From Puniceicoccales bacterium Verruco_01 (GTDB lineage Bacteria > Verrucomicrobiota > Verrucomicrobiia > Opitutales > Oceanipulchritudinaceae): a stretch of 47,290 bases of DNA. Every line of letters starts with the position of its first letter. The first letter of the stretch is position 1. The notes below the pieces were generated by a model that saw only the letters and a program-made list of their open reading frames with translations, was not told the origin of the DNA and did not search any database. Both the position numbers and the translations under genes were made by a program. Location of the stretch: contig LVBV01000009.1 in the NCBI GenBank assembly GCA_001604565.1, positions 75,549-122,838 of the forward strand. Direction: 5' to 3'. Below, one piece after another: positions 36,250 through 45,133 of the stretch.

Positions 36250-36802
36250 TTTCCAGACTTGGTTGTTTTGTTCTTAAGACTGATTTAGGCTAACGAAATC
36301 AAAGAATGATGCTCTAGGTATTTGTCAATCCATGTGTTAAAAAACCGGGGAAAACCACTATCATTTGAGGTCTTACCCCCAAGGATCGCTACCTGATACC
36401 AAATTGTTTCACGGCATAGATTCTTCCGTCACACATTCTCCTTACTTTTCGATTTGTCACCGGTGAGAGCTCTTCCGGGTGTTTGGTATTTCAGTGTTGC
36501 GTGTCAAAAATCTCTGAAACACATTTTTTCCACTTTGTAAACCCATCGGCGGCTTGTGGCGGAGAGAGAACCGAAAAGATCACTGTGAAATGGCTGCTGA
36601 AATATTCAAACACGGATGTATGTAACGGAACTTCAAGGAAAGTTTAAGCTTTTTTCTGTTAGAAATCTCATGATCAATCCTTAACGAACGATCGTTCAAG
36701 GACATCAATATCAGAACTTTTTTGTCCGGGCAGCCGGTGAAAGCATTACGATGGAGGGCTGGACGGGTCCGGATGTCTTCCGAAGCGGAAAACCCGCGCC
36801 TT
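36250..36802. other. AT-rich intergenic region between the Fur-family gene and cysA
   Basis: About 550 bases, clearly richer in A+T than the flanking genes up to about 36710, with no open frame of credible composition on either strand. It would hold the promoter of the Fur-family gene on the minus strand (TTGATT, then TCTTAA about 17 bases later, is a weak candidate) and the 3' end of the cys operon. A GAACGATCGTTC palindrome lies at about 36684-36695. No tRNA, no T-rich terminator hairpin and no protein gene could be supported. Confidence 0.6.
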
Positions 36803-37894
36803 CTACGACGCCGGTTCTGCCTGCGGGGCGTCGCCCGGGTGCTGGTAGGGCACCTCGACCAGTTCCTGCCGCTGCTGGTCCTTCTTGGCGAAGACGCGCG
36901 TGTGGCGGAAGCGCAGACCCACGAGCTGCCCTGCGGTGAGCTTCATGGCGTCCACCTCGCTGCGTGGCACCTCCGCCTCCAGCATCTCGCCGGTTTCCAA
37001 GTATTCTAGGGTCACGCGGCCCACGCTGCCCGCCGAGAACACGTGCAGGACGCGCGCCTCCAGCGTGTGGCCGGAGACATACTGGCAGATCTCGATGTCG
37101 TGCGGGCGGACGTAGAGGCTCGTCGGCTGGGTGCCGGGCTTCTTGCGACCGCGCAGGAGCAGGTTCACGTTGCCCATGAACTCGATGACGAAGGGCGAGG
37201 CCGGGTGGTCGTAAACCTCCTGCGGGCTGCCGGACTGTTCGACGCGGGCGTTGTTCATCACGACGACCTCGTCGGCCAGCTCCAGCGCCTCCTCCTGGTC
37301 GTGCGTCACAAAGACGGTCGTCAGCTTCTCCTCCTCCTGAAAGGCGCGCAGCCACTTGCGCAGTTCCTTGCGCACTTTGGCGTCCAGCGCGCCGAAGGGT
37401 TCGTCAAGAAGCAGGATTTCGGGGCGCAGGGCCACCGCGCGGGCGAGGGCCACCCTCTGGCGCTGCCCGCCGGAAAGCTGGTGCGGCATCCGGCCCTCGT
37501 AGCCGGAAAGGTGCACCTTGGCCAGAAGCTCCTCCACGCGCGCGGCCATTTCCGCCTTGCTCGGCCTCTCGGAACGCTTCGCCACCGTCATGCCGAAGGC
37601 CACGTTGTCGAAGACGTTCATGTTGCGGAAGAGCGCGTAGTGCTGGAAGACCATGCCCACCTTGCGCTTGCGGGCGGGAAGGTCCATCACGTCGCGTCCG
37701 TGGAAAAGCAGGCGCGCGCCGCAGTCCGCATCCGGGAAGTCGAGCCCCGCCATGATGCGTAGTAACGTCGTCTTGCCGCTCCCGGAAGGGCCCAGCAGCG
37801 CCACGAGCTGCCCGCTCTTCACCTCCAGCGACACGTTGTCGAGGGCGGTGGTTTTGCCGAAGTGCTTGGAAATATTCAGGGCTGCAAGACTCAT
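36803..37894 (-). CDS. cysA: sulfate/thiosulfate ABC transporter ATP-binding protein CysA
   Basis: A 363-residue ABC ATPase that powers sulfate import. Walker A is [14 protein letters not shown] (about 35-48); the Q-loop lies in [13 protein letters not shown]; the signature is [16 protein letters not shown]; Walker B is [13 protein letters not shown]; and the switch His is in [11 protein letters not shown]. The C-terminal domain (about 240-363) has the TOBE-like YVRPHDIEI segment typical of CysA. It is the last gene of the operon; its ATG overlaps the cysW stop as ATGA, so the two are coupled. Confidence 0.94.
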   Translation of the reverse strand: MSLAALNISKHFGKTTALDNVSLEVKSGQLVALLGPSGSGKTTLLRIMAGLDFPDADCGARLLFHGRDVMDLPARKRKVGMVFQHYALFRNMNVFDNVAFGMTVAKRSERPSKAEMAARVEELLAKVHLSGYEGRMPHQLSGGQRQRVALARAVALRPEILLLDEPFGALDAKVRKELRKWLRAFQEEEKLTTVFVTHDQEEALELADEVVVMNNARVEQSGSPQEVYDHPASPFVIEFMGNVNLLLRGRKKPGTQPTSLYVRPHDIEICQYVSGHTLEARVLHVFSAGSVGRVTLEYLETGEMLEAEVPRSEVDAMKLTAGQLVGLRFRHTRVFAKKDQQRQELVEVPYQHPGDAPQAEPAS

Positions 37895-38808
37895 GGCTGG
37901 GGACCGACAAGCGCCGGATCGCGGTGACGGGTTCTTTCGAGGACGACCTGCTGCTGGAGGCGCTGGATGCGCCATTCGAGCATCGTCTTGGCGACGAGGG
38001 TCAGAAGCGCGAGGATCGCAAGGACGCTCGCCATCGCGAAGGCCGCGACGAAGTTGTATTCGTTGTAAAGGATCTCCACGTGCAGCGGCACGGTGTTCGT
38101 CTCGCCCCGGATGTGCCCCGAGACGACGGAAACGGCGCCGAATTCGCCCATCGCGCGCGCGTTGCAGAGAAGAACGCCGTAGAGCAGCGCCCAGCGGACG
38201 TTCGGGAGCGTCACGCGCCGCAGGATCTGCCAGCCGCTGGCCCCGAGGATCACCGCCGCCTGCTCTTCCTCGCGCCCCATCGACTCCATCGCCGGGATGA
38301 GTTCTCGCGCGACGAAGGGGAAGGTGATGAAGACAGTGGCCAGCACGATTCCCGGCACGGCGAAGATGATCTGCAGGCCCAGGGAGTTCAGCATCGGTCC
38401 GAACCAGCCGTTGACGCCGAAGACCAGGATCAGAAAGAGCCCCGATATGACGGGGGAAACAGAGAAGGGAAGGTCGATGAGGGTCAGAAGAAGACTCTTT
38501 CCGCGAAAGTCATGCTTGGTGACCGCCCAGGAGGCGGCTAGGCCAAAGACAAGATTGAGCGGCACGCTGATGCCCGCGACAAGCAGGGTGAGCCAGATCG
38601 CATACCGTGCGTCAGGATTGGCAAAGGTTTCCAGCGCCGCGCCAAGACCCTTGCGAAGCGCCTCCACAAAGACGGTCGCCAGTGGCAGTACAAGCAGCAC
38701 TCCAAGGAACACGAGAGCCCCGGCAATCAGAAAAACACGGCTCCAGAGCGGGTCCCTTGCGGCCCTGCTCACGCTCTTTCCCTCGTAACTGACTCCCGGA
38801 TGGTGCAT
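37891..38808 (-). CDS. cysW: sulfate ABC transporter permease CysW
   Basis: A 305-residue inner-membrane permease with about six helices. The EAA-type loop that contacts CysA is [20 protein letters not shown]. Family features include [16 protein letters not shown] and the C-terminal [20 protein letters not shown], followed by [11 protein letters not shown], which separates CysW from CysT. It starts one base after the cysT stop and overlaps cysA by four bases. A shortened N-terminus (from a GTG or internal ATG) is possible, since the first 15 residues are not conserved in character. Confidence 0.92.
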   Translation of the reverse strand: MHHPGVSYEGKSVSRAARDPLWSRVFLIAGALVFLGVLLVLPLATVFVEALRKGLGAALETFANPDARYAIWLTLLVAGISVPLNLVFGLAASWAVTKHDFRGKSLLLTLIDLPFSVSPVISGLFLILVFGVNGWFGPMLNSLGLQIIFAVPGIVLATVFITFPFVARELIPAMESMGREEEQAAVILGASGWQILRRVTLPNVRWALLYGVLLCNARAMGEFGAVSVVSGHIRGETNTVPLHVEILYNEYNFVAAFAMASVLAILALLTLVAKTMLEWRIQRLQQQVVLERTRHRDPALVGPQP

Positions 38809-38809
38809 G

Positions 38810-39649
38810 TCACGCCTTCGTAGTGCCTGTGCGGCGGCTGTTCCACGCCTGAAGCAGATTGATGAAAAGAATGAAGAAGAAGGAGACGCCGAGCATGATC
38901 ATGGCGATGGCCGTCGCACCGGGCAGATCGTACTGCTCGATCTGGGTCACGATGAAGAGCGGGGCGATTTCCGTCTTCATCGGCATGTTGCCCGAAATGA
39001 AGACCACCGACCCGTATTCGCCAACGCATCTGGCAAAGCTGGTCGCAAAACCCGTGAGAATCGAGGGCATCAGGACCGGCAGCACCACGCGACGGAAGGT
39101 GGTCCAGCGACCGGCGCCGAGGGTGGCGGATGCCTCCTCCAGCTCGCTGTCCATGTTTTCCAGAACCGGTTGCACCGTGCGCACGGCAAAGGGCAGGCTC
39201 ACGAACATGAGGGCGATCATGATGCCGAGCGGAGCAAAGGCCACCTTGATGCCCAGTTCCGCCAGCGGCGCGCCGAGCCAGCCGCGTGGGGCATACACCG
39301 CCGTGAGGGAAATGCCCGCCACCGCCGTTGGCAGTGCGAAGGGCAGGTCGATTGCGGCGTCGATGATTTTTTTCCCGGGAAAATTGTAGCGGGTGAGAAC
39401 CCAGGCGACAAGAAGCCCCGCCACGCTGTTCACGAGCGCCGCCGCCAGCGACAGGCCGAAGCTGAGCTTGAGCGCCGCAAGAACCCGCGGTCTCATGAGG
39501 ATTTCCCAGAAACCGGAGGGCCCGATCTTCGCGGCTTCGACAAAGGCAGCCGAGAGCGGCAGAAGAACGATCAGCGAAAGATAGAGAACGGTGTAACCCA
39601 GCGCGATGCCGAAGCCGGGGAGCACCTTCTGATTCTTCGCTGCGGACAT
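38810..39649 (-). CDS. cysT: sulfate ABC transporter permease CysT (CysU)
   Basis: A 279-residue permease forming the second half of the membrane channel. Features are AAIDLPFALPTAVAGISLTAVY, the coupling loop EEASATLGAGRWTTFRRVVLP and the C-terminal VGEYGSVVFISGNMPMKTEI typical of CysT. It lies 146 bases downstream of the binding-protein gene, beyond a terminator hairpin that may lower transcription of the permease genes relative to the binding protein. A CATAAT sequence in that gap could be an extra -10 element, but no partner -35 is seen at normal spacing. Confidence 0.92.
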   Translation of the reverse strand: MSAAKNQKVLPGFGIALGYTVLYLSLIVLLPLSAAFVEAAKIGPSGFWEILMRPRVLAALKLSFGLSLAAALVNSVAGLLVAWVLTRYNFPGKKIIDAAIDLPFALPTAVAGISLTAVYAPRGWLGAPLAELGIKVAFAPLGIMIALMFVSLPFAVRTVQPVLENMDSELEEASATLGAGRWTTFRRVVLPVLMPSILTGFATSFARCVGEYGSVVFISGNMPMKTEIAPLFIVTQIEQYDLPGATAIAMIMLGVSFFFILFINLLQAWNSRRTGTTKA

Positions 39650-39739
39650 GGGATGCGGTGTGGGTTTGTCTTGGCGCGGAATTATGCTTTTTCCCTGTGC
39701 CTTTGGGGAGTCTTAATTTCGCAAAATGTCCGCCGGGAG

Positions 39740-39768
39740 AAAAAGGGCCGGAGGCGAACCCCCGGCCC
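39740..39768 (-). terminator. internal terminator/attenuator between sbp and cysT
   Basis: On the minus strand GGGCCGG (39768-39762) pairs with CCGGCCC (39751-39745), followed by five T (39744-39740). Lying inside the operon, it probably causes partial termination so that more binding protein than permease is made. Confidence 0.75.
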
Positions 39769-39795
39769 CATGAAAGCCGAACCAGCCCTCCCGGC

Positions 39796-40851
39796 CTATT
39801 TGGACTGGTTGGTACCCACGCCCGTGGTGTAGATCCGGTCGAAGACCCCTCCGTCGGTGAAGTGGAGCTTCTGGACCTTCGCCCAGCCGCCGAACCGGTC
39901 GTCGATCGTAACCATCCGGATCTTCGGGAAGCGGGCCATGTCGCGCGCGTCAGCCATCTCGGGATGGCACGGACGGTAATAGTGGCGCGCGGCGAGGGCC
40001 TGTCCGTAGGGCGAGTAAAGGCCCGCGAGGTATTCCTGCGCCAGCTCCGCGTTGCCCTTGGCGGCGGCGTTGGCATCGACGACGGCCACCGGGGGTTCCG
40101 CCTTGATGCTCATGGGCGGGACGACGATGTCGAACTTGTCCGACCCGAATTCGTTCACGGCTAGGAAGGCCTCGTTCTCCCAGGCAAGGAGCACGTCGCC
40201 GATGCCGTTCTGCACGAAGGTGTTCGTCGAGCCCCGCGCGCCGCTGTCGAGCACCGGCACATTGTGGAAGAGCTTCACCATGTACTCCATGACCTTGTCT
40301 TCGTCGCCGTGGAACTGGTCCTCGGCCCAGGCCCAGGCCGCGAGATAGTTCCAGCGGGCGCCGCCGCTCGTCTTGGGGTTGGGCGTGATGACCGAGACGC
40401 CCGCGCGGGCGAGGTCGCCCCAGTCCGCGATGCCCTTGGGGTTCCCCTTGCGGACGAGGAAGACGATGGTGCTCGTGTACGGGCAACTGTTTTCGGGCAG
40501 GCGCTTCTGCCAGTTGGCCGGGAGTTTGCCCGTGCGTTCGGCGATGACGTCGATGTCGGCGGAAAGCGCGAGGGTCACCACGTCGGCGGGCAGGCCCTCG
40601 ATGACCGAGCGCGCCTGTTTGCCGCTGCCGCCGTGCGACTGCTTCACCTCCACTTTCAGGTGTTTCTTTTCCCGCATTTGCTGGACGAACCACTGGTTGT
40701 AGTCCGCGTAGAGTTCGCGGGTGGGGTCGTAGGAGACGTTGAGGAGAACCTTGGTCTCCTGTGCGTCGCTGTTTTCGGATTTCTTCGAGCAGCCCGCCAG
40801 GAGCGCCGCGGCGGCTCCGAGGGTGGCGACCAGAGTCAGAATTTTGTTCAT
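39796..40851 (-). CDS. periplasmic sulfate-binding lipoprotein
   Basis: A 351-residue solute-binding protein of the Sbp/CysP type. A lipoprotein signal ends in LLAGC (Cys21), so it is membrane-anchored. Family motifs are [15 protein letters not shown] (near the N-terminus), [17 protein letters not shown] (sulfate-contact loop) and [18 protein letters not shown]. It delivers sulfate to CysTWA. It starts 15 bases after the stop of the porin gene, so outer- and inner-membrane steps are in one operon. Whether sulfate or thiosulfate is preferred cannot be told. Confidence 0.93.
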   Translation of the reverse strand: MNKILTLVATLGAAAALLAGCSKKSENSDAQETKVLLNVSYDPTRELYADYNQWFVQQMREKKHLKVEVKQSHGGSGKQARSVIEGLPADVVTLALSADIDVIAERTGKLPANWQKRLPENSCPYTSTIVFLVRKGNPKGIADWGDLARAGVSVITPNPKTSGGARWNYLAAWAWAEDQFHGDEDKVMEYMVKLFHNVPVLDSGARGSTNTFVQNGIGDVLLAWENEAFLAVNEFGSDKFDIVVPPMSIKAEPPVAVVDANAAAKGNAELAQEYLAGLYSPYGQALAARHYYRPCHPEMADARDMARFPKIRMVTIDDRFGGWAKVQKLHFTDGGVFDRIYTTGVGTNQSK

Positions 40852-40866
40852 CGAAACACCTTGTGG

Positions 40867-42315
40867 TTAGAAGTCGATCTGCAGGCGCGTGGTGATCACG
40901 TCCTCCGTGGAGCGGTTCGCACCCAGTCCGCTGAAGTCGGTCCTCTCGTAATTGAGGGCCCAGAGGAGATTTTCCGTGAGGTACCACTTGGCCACGAGTC
41001 CCCACGCCATGAGCTTCTGGGCCGAGGTGGAGCTGGCGAGCTTTGTCGTGGCGTCCCCGGTGAAGAGATCCTTGTCGGCATCGAAGGCGTTGAGACGCGC
41101 GCCGAGTTCCCAAGCGCCCCAGCCGCCCTTGCCGAAGGCGAAGGGGTGGGAGGGCTTGACGCCGTTAAAGGAGGCTTCCTCGCCCGTCACCACCCAGCTT
41201 GCCTGCACGGTCCACGCGCTGTTGGAGATGTCGCGGCTCACGCCGCCGCGGGACATCTTCGAGGTGGAGACGATATACTCGGAAAGAATGCCGAGCGGGC
41301 CGTGGTAATAGTAGAACTGGGGATTGAAGCGGTTGTGTGTGCCGAGCACAATTACGCCGTTCTGGATGGAGAGGAAGGTGTTGCGCCCGCCCGTCTTGAA
41401 CTTGATCGAGCGGTCGGAATTCGAGGTGTCGATCGTCGTATCGCTCACTGCCGTGCTGACGGCCACGCCCACGCCGAGGCCCGAGAGGAGCGAGTCCTTG
41501 TCCTTGGTCGCGGGTGTGAGGAAGAGGTAGGCGCCGGTCGCCAGGTCGCCGCTCGTGTTCGCGCTGTTGTTGGCCGAAGTGCTGTCGAGGGCGTCGTTCG
41601 TCACCGAGAACCCGTAGTTCACCAGTCCCTCCGCCGCCTTGCCGAGAATCTTGATGCCCAACTCGCGGCCCGGGACGAGGTTGTAGGGCGTGCCGCGCTC
41701 GATGAAGAGGAGCTTGGCGTTGGACTGGATGTTTTCAAGGCCCTTGAAGATCTGGATCTTGCCGACGTAGGCGGTGAGGTTCTTCGTCGGGGAGAGCTCG
41801 ATCCACGCGTCGTCGAGAACCGTGGAGCTACCGCCGAAGTTGGGAGACACGATCCAGCGGACGGAATCGCCGATGTTGCCGCGCAAGGAAAGAATCGCCC
41901 GGCGCACGTAGAATTCGTTGTTGCCGTCCCTGGAGTCGGGGAAGAAGTGGAAATCGTTCTGGAGTCGTGGCCGAATCTGGAAGCCGAAGCCGCCGTCGGC
42001 GGTGGAAAGGGAGAAGCCCTTGCTGTTGAACTTGACGGTTGTGGCGTCGGGCGAGCTCTTTGCCGGAGCGGCGGCTGCGGGCGCCGCCGCCGTTGTGGCG
42101 GGTGCCGGAGCCGCGGCTGCCTTCGCCTGTGCGGCGGCCTCGCGGGCCTCGATGGCGTCCAACCGCTTCTGGAGCAGGACGATCTGCTCGCGCAGGGACT
42201 GAATTTCGGCGGCGTCGGAGGCCGGGTCGGCCTGTAGCGTCGCCCCGGGGAGCGCCGTGGCGAGTAGGGCGGCGGAGAAGACCGCCGTGCGAGTGTGTTT
42301 TGCCAGTTTCATCAT
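40867..42315 (-). CDS. outer-membrane porin, OprP/OprO-like (phosphate-selective porin family)
   Basis: A 482-residue outer-membrane protein. A signal peptide (about 1-29) precedes a coiled-coil segment (about 35-60, AAEIQSLREQIVLLQKRLDA) and an Ala/Pro-rich linker (60-90), as in trimeric porins of this family. The barrel part begins with FNSKGFSLSTADGGFGFQIR, has the EFYVRRAILSLRGNIGD strand and ends in aromatic TRLQIDF, the Phe-terminated signal for outer-membrane insertion. Co-location with sbp and cysTWA suggests that it passes sulfate. Starts ATG 42315 or 42312 (adjacent Met codons), without ribosome site. Confidence 0.87.
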   Translation of the reverse strand: MMKLAKHTRTAVFSAALLATALPGATLQADPASDAAEIQSLREQIVLLQKRLDAIEAREAAAQAKAAAAPAPATTAAAPAAAAPAKSSPDATTVKFNSKGFSLSTADGGFGFQIRPRLQNDFHFFPDSRDGNNEFYVRRAILSLRGNIGDSVRWIVSPNFGGSSTVLDDAWIELSPTKNLTAYVGKIQIFKGLENIQSNAKLLFIERGTPYNLVPGRELGIKILGKAAEGLVNYGFSVTNDALDSTSANNSANTSGDLATGAYLFLTPATKDKDSLLSGLGVGVAVSTAVSDTTIDTSNSDRSIKFKTGGRNTFLSIQNGVIVLGTHNRFNPQFYYYHGPLGILSEYIVSTSKMSRGGVSRDISNSAWTVQASWVVTGEEASFNGVKPSHPFAFGKGGWGAWELGARLNAFDADKDLFTGDATTKLASSTSAQKLMAWGLVAKWYLTENLLWALNYERTDFSGLGANRSTEDVITTRLQIDF

Positions 42316-42390
42316 GGGAGTGGCGTGTTTGAGGATGGAAGCTGTTTCACATTGTCCCTCGGGGAGGTGGGAGCAAGTGGCGCGGGGTGA

Positions 42391-42408
42391 TTTCCCGGCC
42401 AAGGGAAA
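42391..42408. promoter_or_regulatory. inverted repeat between the Rrf2 gene and the porin gene
   Basis: TTTCCC-GGCCAA-GGGAAA, a perfect 6+6 repeat in the 120-base gap. It has no T-run on either side. It could be an operator for the downstream sulfate genes or a message-processing hairpin. Confidence 0.35.
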
Positions 42409-42435
42409 GTATGGTTTCCAGATCGTGAACGCGGA

Positions 42436-42999
42436 TCACTCGGGATGCCGGTTCAAAAGCTCGGCGAGGAAACCGTCGCTCACGCTGGCGCCCGTCTGGC
42501 TCATGCCGTGGCGTGCGGCGGTGGAGGATCGCTCGCGCATGAAGTAATGCTCGGCGCCGTTGCGGCGAATCTTGCGGAGGGTCACCTCCACCACGTCGGC
42601 GAGGGTGTAGCGGTCCAGAATGCCGCTGATGGCGTTGCGCACGTCGATCATGATCATCCGCAGGCCGCAATGGTCCTCGTCCGCGCAGGAGCAGGGCTCG
42701 TAGGCGTTCTGGCTCGCGCAGGCGATCGGGGCGAGCGGGCCGTCCAGAACGCGGACGAGGTCGCCCATCTTCACGGTCTTCGGATCCTTCGCCAGAAAGT
42801 AGCCTCCGTTCTTGCCGCGCTGGGTGTCCACGAAGCCCGCCTCGCGCAGTCCGATCAGGATTTGTTCGAGGAACTTCATCGGCAGGTTGTCGGCGAAGGC
42901 CAGATCCGCCACGGATACGCGGCTGCGGCCCAGGGCTTGCGCGATGCCCAGATTGATCACTGCGCGCAGTCCGTACTCGGCTTTCTTTGTCAGTCTCAC
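42436..42999 (-). CDS. Rrf2-family regulator with IscR-type cysteines
   Basis: A 187-residue Rrf2 protein. The N-terminal winged helix reads RLTKKAEYGLRAVINLG with a recognition segment MKFLEQILIGLREAGFV and the wing RGKNGGYFLA. Cysteines at 94, 103, 105 and 111 (IACASQNAYEPCSCADEDHC) fit the cluster-binding region of IscR-like members. It may thus sense iron-sulfur or cysteine status, like CymR/IscR. It is the first gene upstream of the porin-sbp-cysTWA operon on the same strand. The C-terminal 50 residues are an unusual extension. GTG 42999 starts four bases after AGGG. Confidence 0.88.
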   Translation of the reverse strand: MRLTKKAEYGLRAVINLGIAQALGRSRVSVADLAFADNLPMKFLEQILIGLREAGFVDTQRGKNGGYFLAKDPKTVKMGDLVRVLDGPLAPIACASQNAYEPCSCADEDHCGLRMIMIDVRNAISGILDRYTLADVVEVTLRKIRRNGAEHYFMRERSSTAARHGMSQTGASVSDGFLAELLNRHPE

Positions 43000-43004
43000 G
43001 AAAC

Positions 43005-43035
43005 CCTACCGTATGTGTAGGATATAGAATGTCAA
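43005..43035 (-). promoter_or_regulatory. promoter and dyad operator of the Rrf2 gene
   Basis: On the minus strand TTGACA (43035-43030) is followed after 16 bases by TACGGT (43013-43008). The repeat CCTAC-N7-GTAGG (43005-43021) covers the -10 box, a position that fits repression by the dimeric regulator encoded downstream. Confidence 0.6.
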
Positions 43036-43120
43036 CATTGGTTCCTTCGGAATGTTCGTTTTTTTGCGGAATCGTTCCCAGTGAAGAAAAAACGACATGA
43101 TTTCGAGGACGAGAGTCGCT

Positions 43121-43136
43121 TGGTACGGAGAAAGCT
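43121..43136 (+). promoter_or_regulatory. candidate sigma-54 promoter of amtB-glnK
   Basis: TGGTACG (43121-43127), four bases, then AAGCT (43132-43136). The conserved GG and GC dinucleotides have exactly the -24/-12 spacing of TGGCACG-N4-TTGCA; the -24 half has one mismatch and the -12 half three. It is 110 bases before amtB, a gene commonly under sigma-54 control, and rpoN is in this window. Confidence 0.45.
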
Positions 43137-43245
43137 AGAGAGGCCGTCGTAGCTGTGTTTCGCGGCGTGGTTTCTACGTCGCCAATCCGGCGATAGATAA
43201 GTTGTAATATAACATAAGTTACTGACATCCAACATCCATCAAACT

Positions 43246-44640
43246 ATGAAGGCTCTATCAAAATGCCTCGTATCTAGGCGTGCCGCATGGCTTGTCGCCG
43301 GTGCGCTGGCCCTCGCAATGGCCTCCTCCGCCAGCGCGGAGGAAGCCGCCGCGGAGACCGTGAGCTACCTGCCGCAGGCCGTTGGCGACTACATGTGGCT
43401 GCTCCTGACCGGTTTCCTCGTGTTCTTCATGCAGGCTGGTTTCGCCATGGTCGAAACCGGTCTCACCCGCGCGAAGAACGCCTCGAACATCATGATGAAG
43501 AATCTGATGGACTTCTGTATCGGGTCCATCTGCTTCTGGGCCATCGGCTATGCTCTCATGTATGGTGCCAATGGCAACAGCTTCATCGGATGGGACAAGA
43601 ACCTGCTGCTCCTAGGGAGCTTCACGCAGGGCGATCCCGCCGGCAGCGCCGGTTGGTACTTCCAGGTCGTCTTCGCCGCGACCGCCGCAACGATCGTCTC
43701 CGGCGCAATGGCCGAACGCACGCACTTCGTCGCCTACTGCTTCTACTCGGGCATCATCTCGCTCGTCCTTTATCCGACCACCGGTCACTGGATCTGGGGC
43801 GGCGGTTGGCTCTCGGCCATGGGCATGCGCGACTTCGCCGGTTCCACGGTGGTGCACTCCGTGGGCGCTTGGTGCGCTCTTGCGGGCTGCATCCTGATCG
43901 GACCGCGCATCGGCAAGTACGGCAAGGACGGCAAGGTGAACGTGATTCCCGGCCACAGTATGACGCTGGCGGCCTTGGGTGTGTTCATCCTGTGGTTCGG
44001 CTGGTACGGGTTCAACCCGGGCTCCACCCTCGTTGCGATGCCCTTCATCGGCCACATCGCTGTGACGACGACCCTCGCGGCGGCTGCCGGCGCGTGTGCC
44101 GCGATGCTCTATACTTGGCTCAAGTTCGGCAAGCCCGACCTTTCCATGACCCTCAACGGCACCCTCGCGGGCCTGGTTGCGATCACGGCGCCCTGCGCCT
44201 CGGTCTCCACGGGCAGCGCGGTCATCATCGGCCTCATCGCCGGTGTGCTGGTGGTCGCGTCCTGCCTCTTCATCGAGCACAAGCTCAAGATTGACGACCC
44301 GGTCGGCGCCATCAGCGTCCACGGCGTCAACGGCGCCTTCGGCACCCTGTCGGTCGGCCTCTTCGGCGAGCGCGCCATCGACATCAAGTACTGGAGCGAC
44401 ACCACCGCCATTCAGGACGGTCTCTTCATGGGCGGCGGCTTCCATCAGCTTGGCGTGCAGGCGCTGGGTGTTCTCTGCGTCTTCGCCTTCGTGATGGTTT
44501 GCGCCCTTGTCCTCTTCTACATCCTGAAGAAGACCGTGGGACTGCGCGTTCACGAGGAGGAAGAGGTTGCCGGTCTGGACCTCTCCGAACACGGCAGCGA
44601 GGCGTATCCGGACTTTATGCCCGTCAGCGGCCACAAATAA
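43246..44640 (+). CDS. amtB: ammonium transporter AmtB
   Basis: A 464-residue ammonium channel with a signal peptide (about 1-31, ASA|EE) and eleven membrane helices. The pore twin histidines are in STVVHSVGAW (His204) and ISVHGVNGAFGTL (His359). The ammonium signature DFAGSTVVH and MNLMDFCIGS-like region are present. The C-terminal tail (EEEEVAGLDLSEHGSEAYPD) carries the conserved segment that docks to the PII trimer. glnK starts 24 bases downstream. The operon is probably induced by nitrogen limitation through the candidate sigma-54 promoter at 43121-43136. Confidence 0.96.
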   Translation: MKALSKCLVSRRAAWLVAGALALAMASSASAEEAAAETVSYLPQAVGDYMWLLLTGFLVFFMQAGFAMVETGLTRAKNASNIMMKNLMDFCIGSICFWAIGYALMYGANGNSFIGWDKNLLLLGSFTQGDPAGSAGWYFQVVFAATAATIVSGAMAERTHFVAYCFYSGIISLVLYPTTGHWIWGGGWLSAMGMRDFAGSTVVHSVGAWCALAGCILIGPRIGKYGKDGKVNVIPGHSMTLAALGVFILWFGWYGFNPGSTLVAMPFIGHIAVTTTLAAAAGACAAMLYTWLKFGKPDLSMTLNGTLAGLVAITAPCASVSTGSAVIIGLIAGVLVVASCLFIEHKLKIDDPVGAISVHGVNGAFGTLSVGLFGERAIDIKYWSDTTAIQDGLFMGGGFHQLGVQALGVLCVFAFVMVCALVLFYILKKTVGLRVHEEEEVAGLDLSEHGSEAYPDFMPVSGHK

Positions 44641-45003
<363 letters not shown>

Positions 45004-45031
45004 GTTTTGTCCATCAAGCCTGTTGTCATCC

Positions 45032-45066
45032 GGGAGCCGGTTCCATTGCGGGACCGGCTCCCTTGT
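45032..45066 (+). terminator. rho-independent terminator after glnK
   Basis: A perfect 10-base stem GGGAGCCGGT (45032-45041) / ACCGGCTCCC (45053-45062), followed by TTGTCTTTT. It begins 28 bases after the glnK stop. Confidence 0.85.
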
Positions 45067-45097
45067 CTTTTGCACCGGAGAAAGGAGCGCGAATGGA

Positions 45098-45125
45098 TTG
45101 CGAACGATCGTTTGTCGTTCATAAT
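45098..45125 (+). promoter_or_regulatory. promoter of aroC, predicted leaderless
   Basis: TTGCGA (45098-45103) and CATAAT (45120-45125) are 16 bases apart, matching at 4/6 and 5/6. The -10 ends eight bases before ATG 45134, so the message should start at or next to the ATG. No ribosome site is present. Confidence 0.5.
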
Positions 45126-45133
45126 CCGATGTC

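Noticed and set aside
36250-36710. Possible small gene or RNA in the AT-rich gap
   Set aside because: No open frame of useful length, no tRNA fold and no stable long hairpin could be found; left as intergenic.
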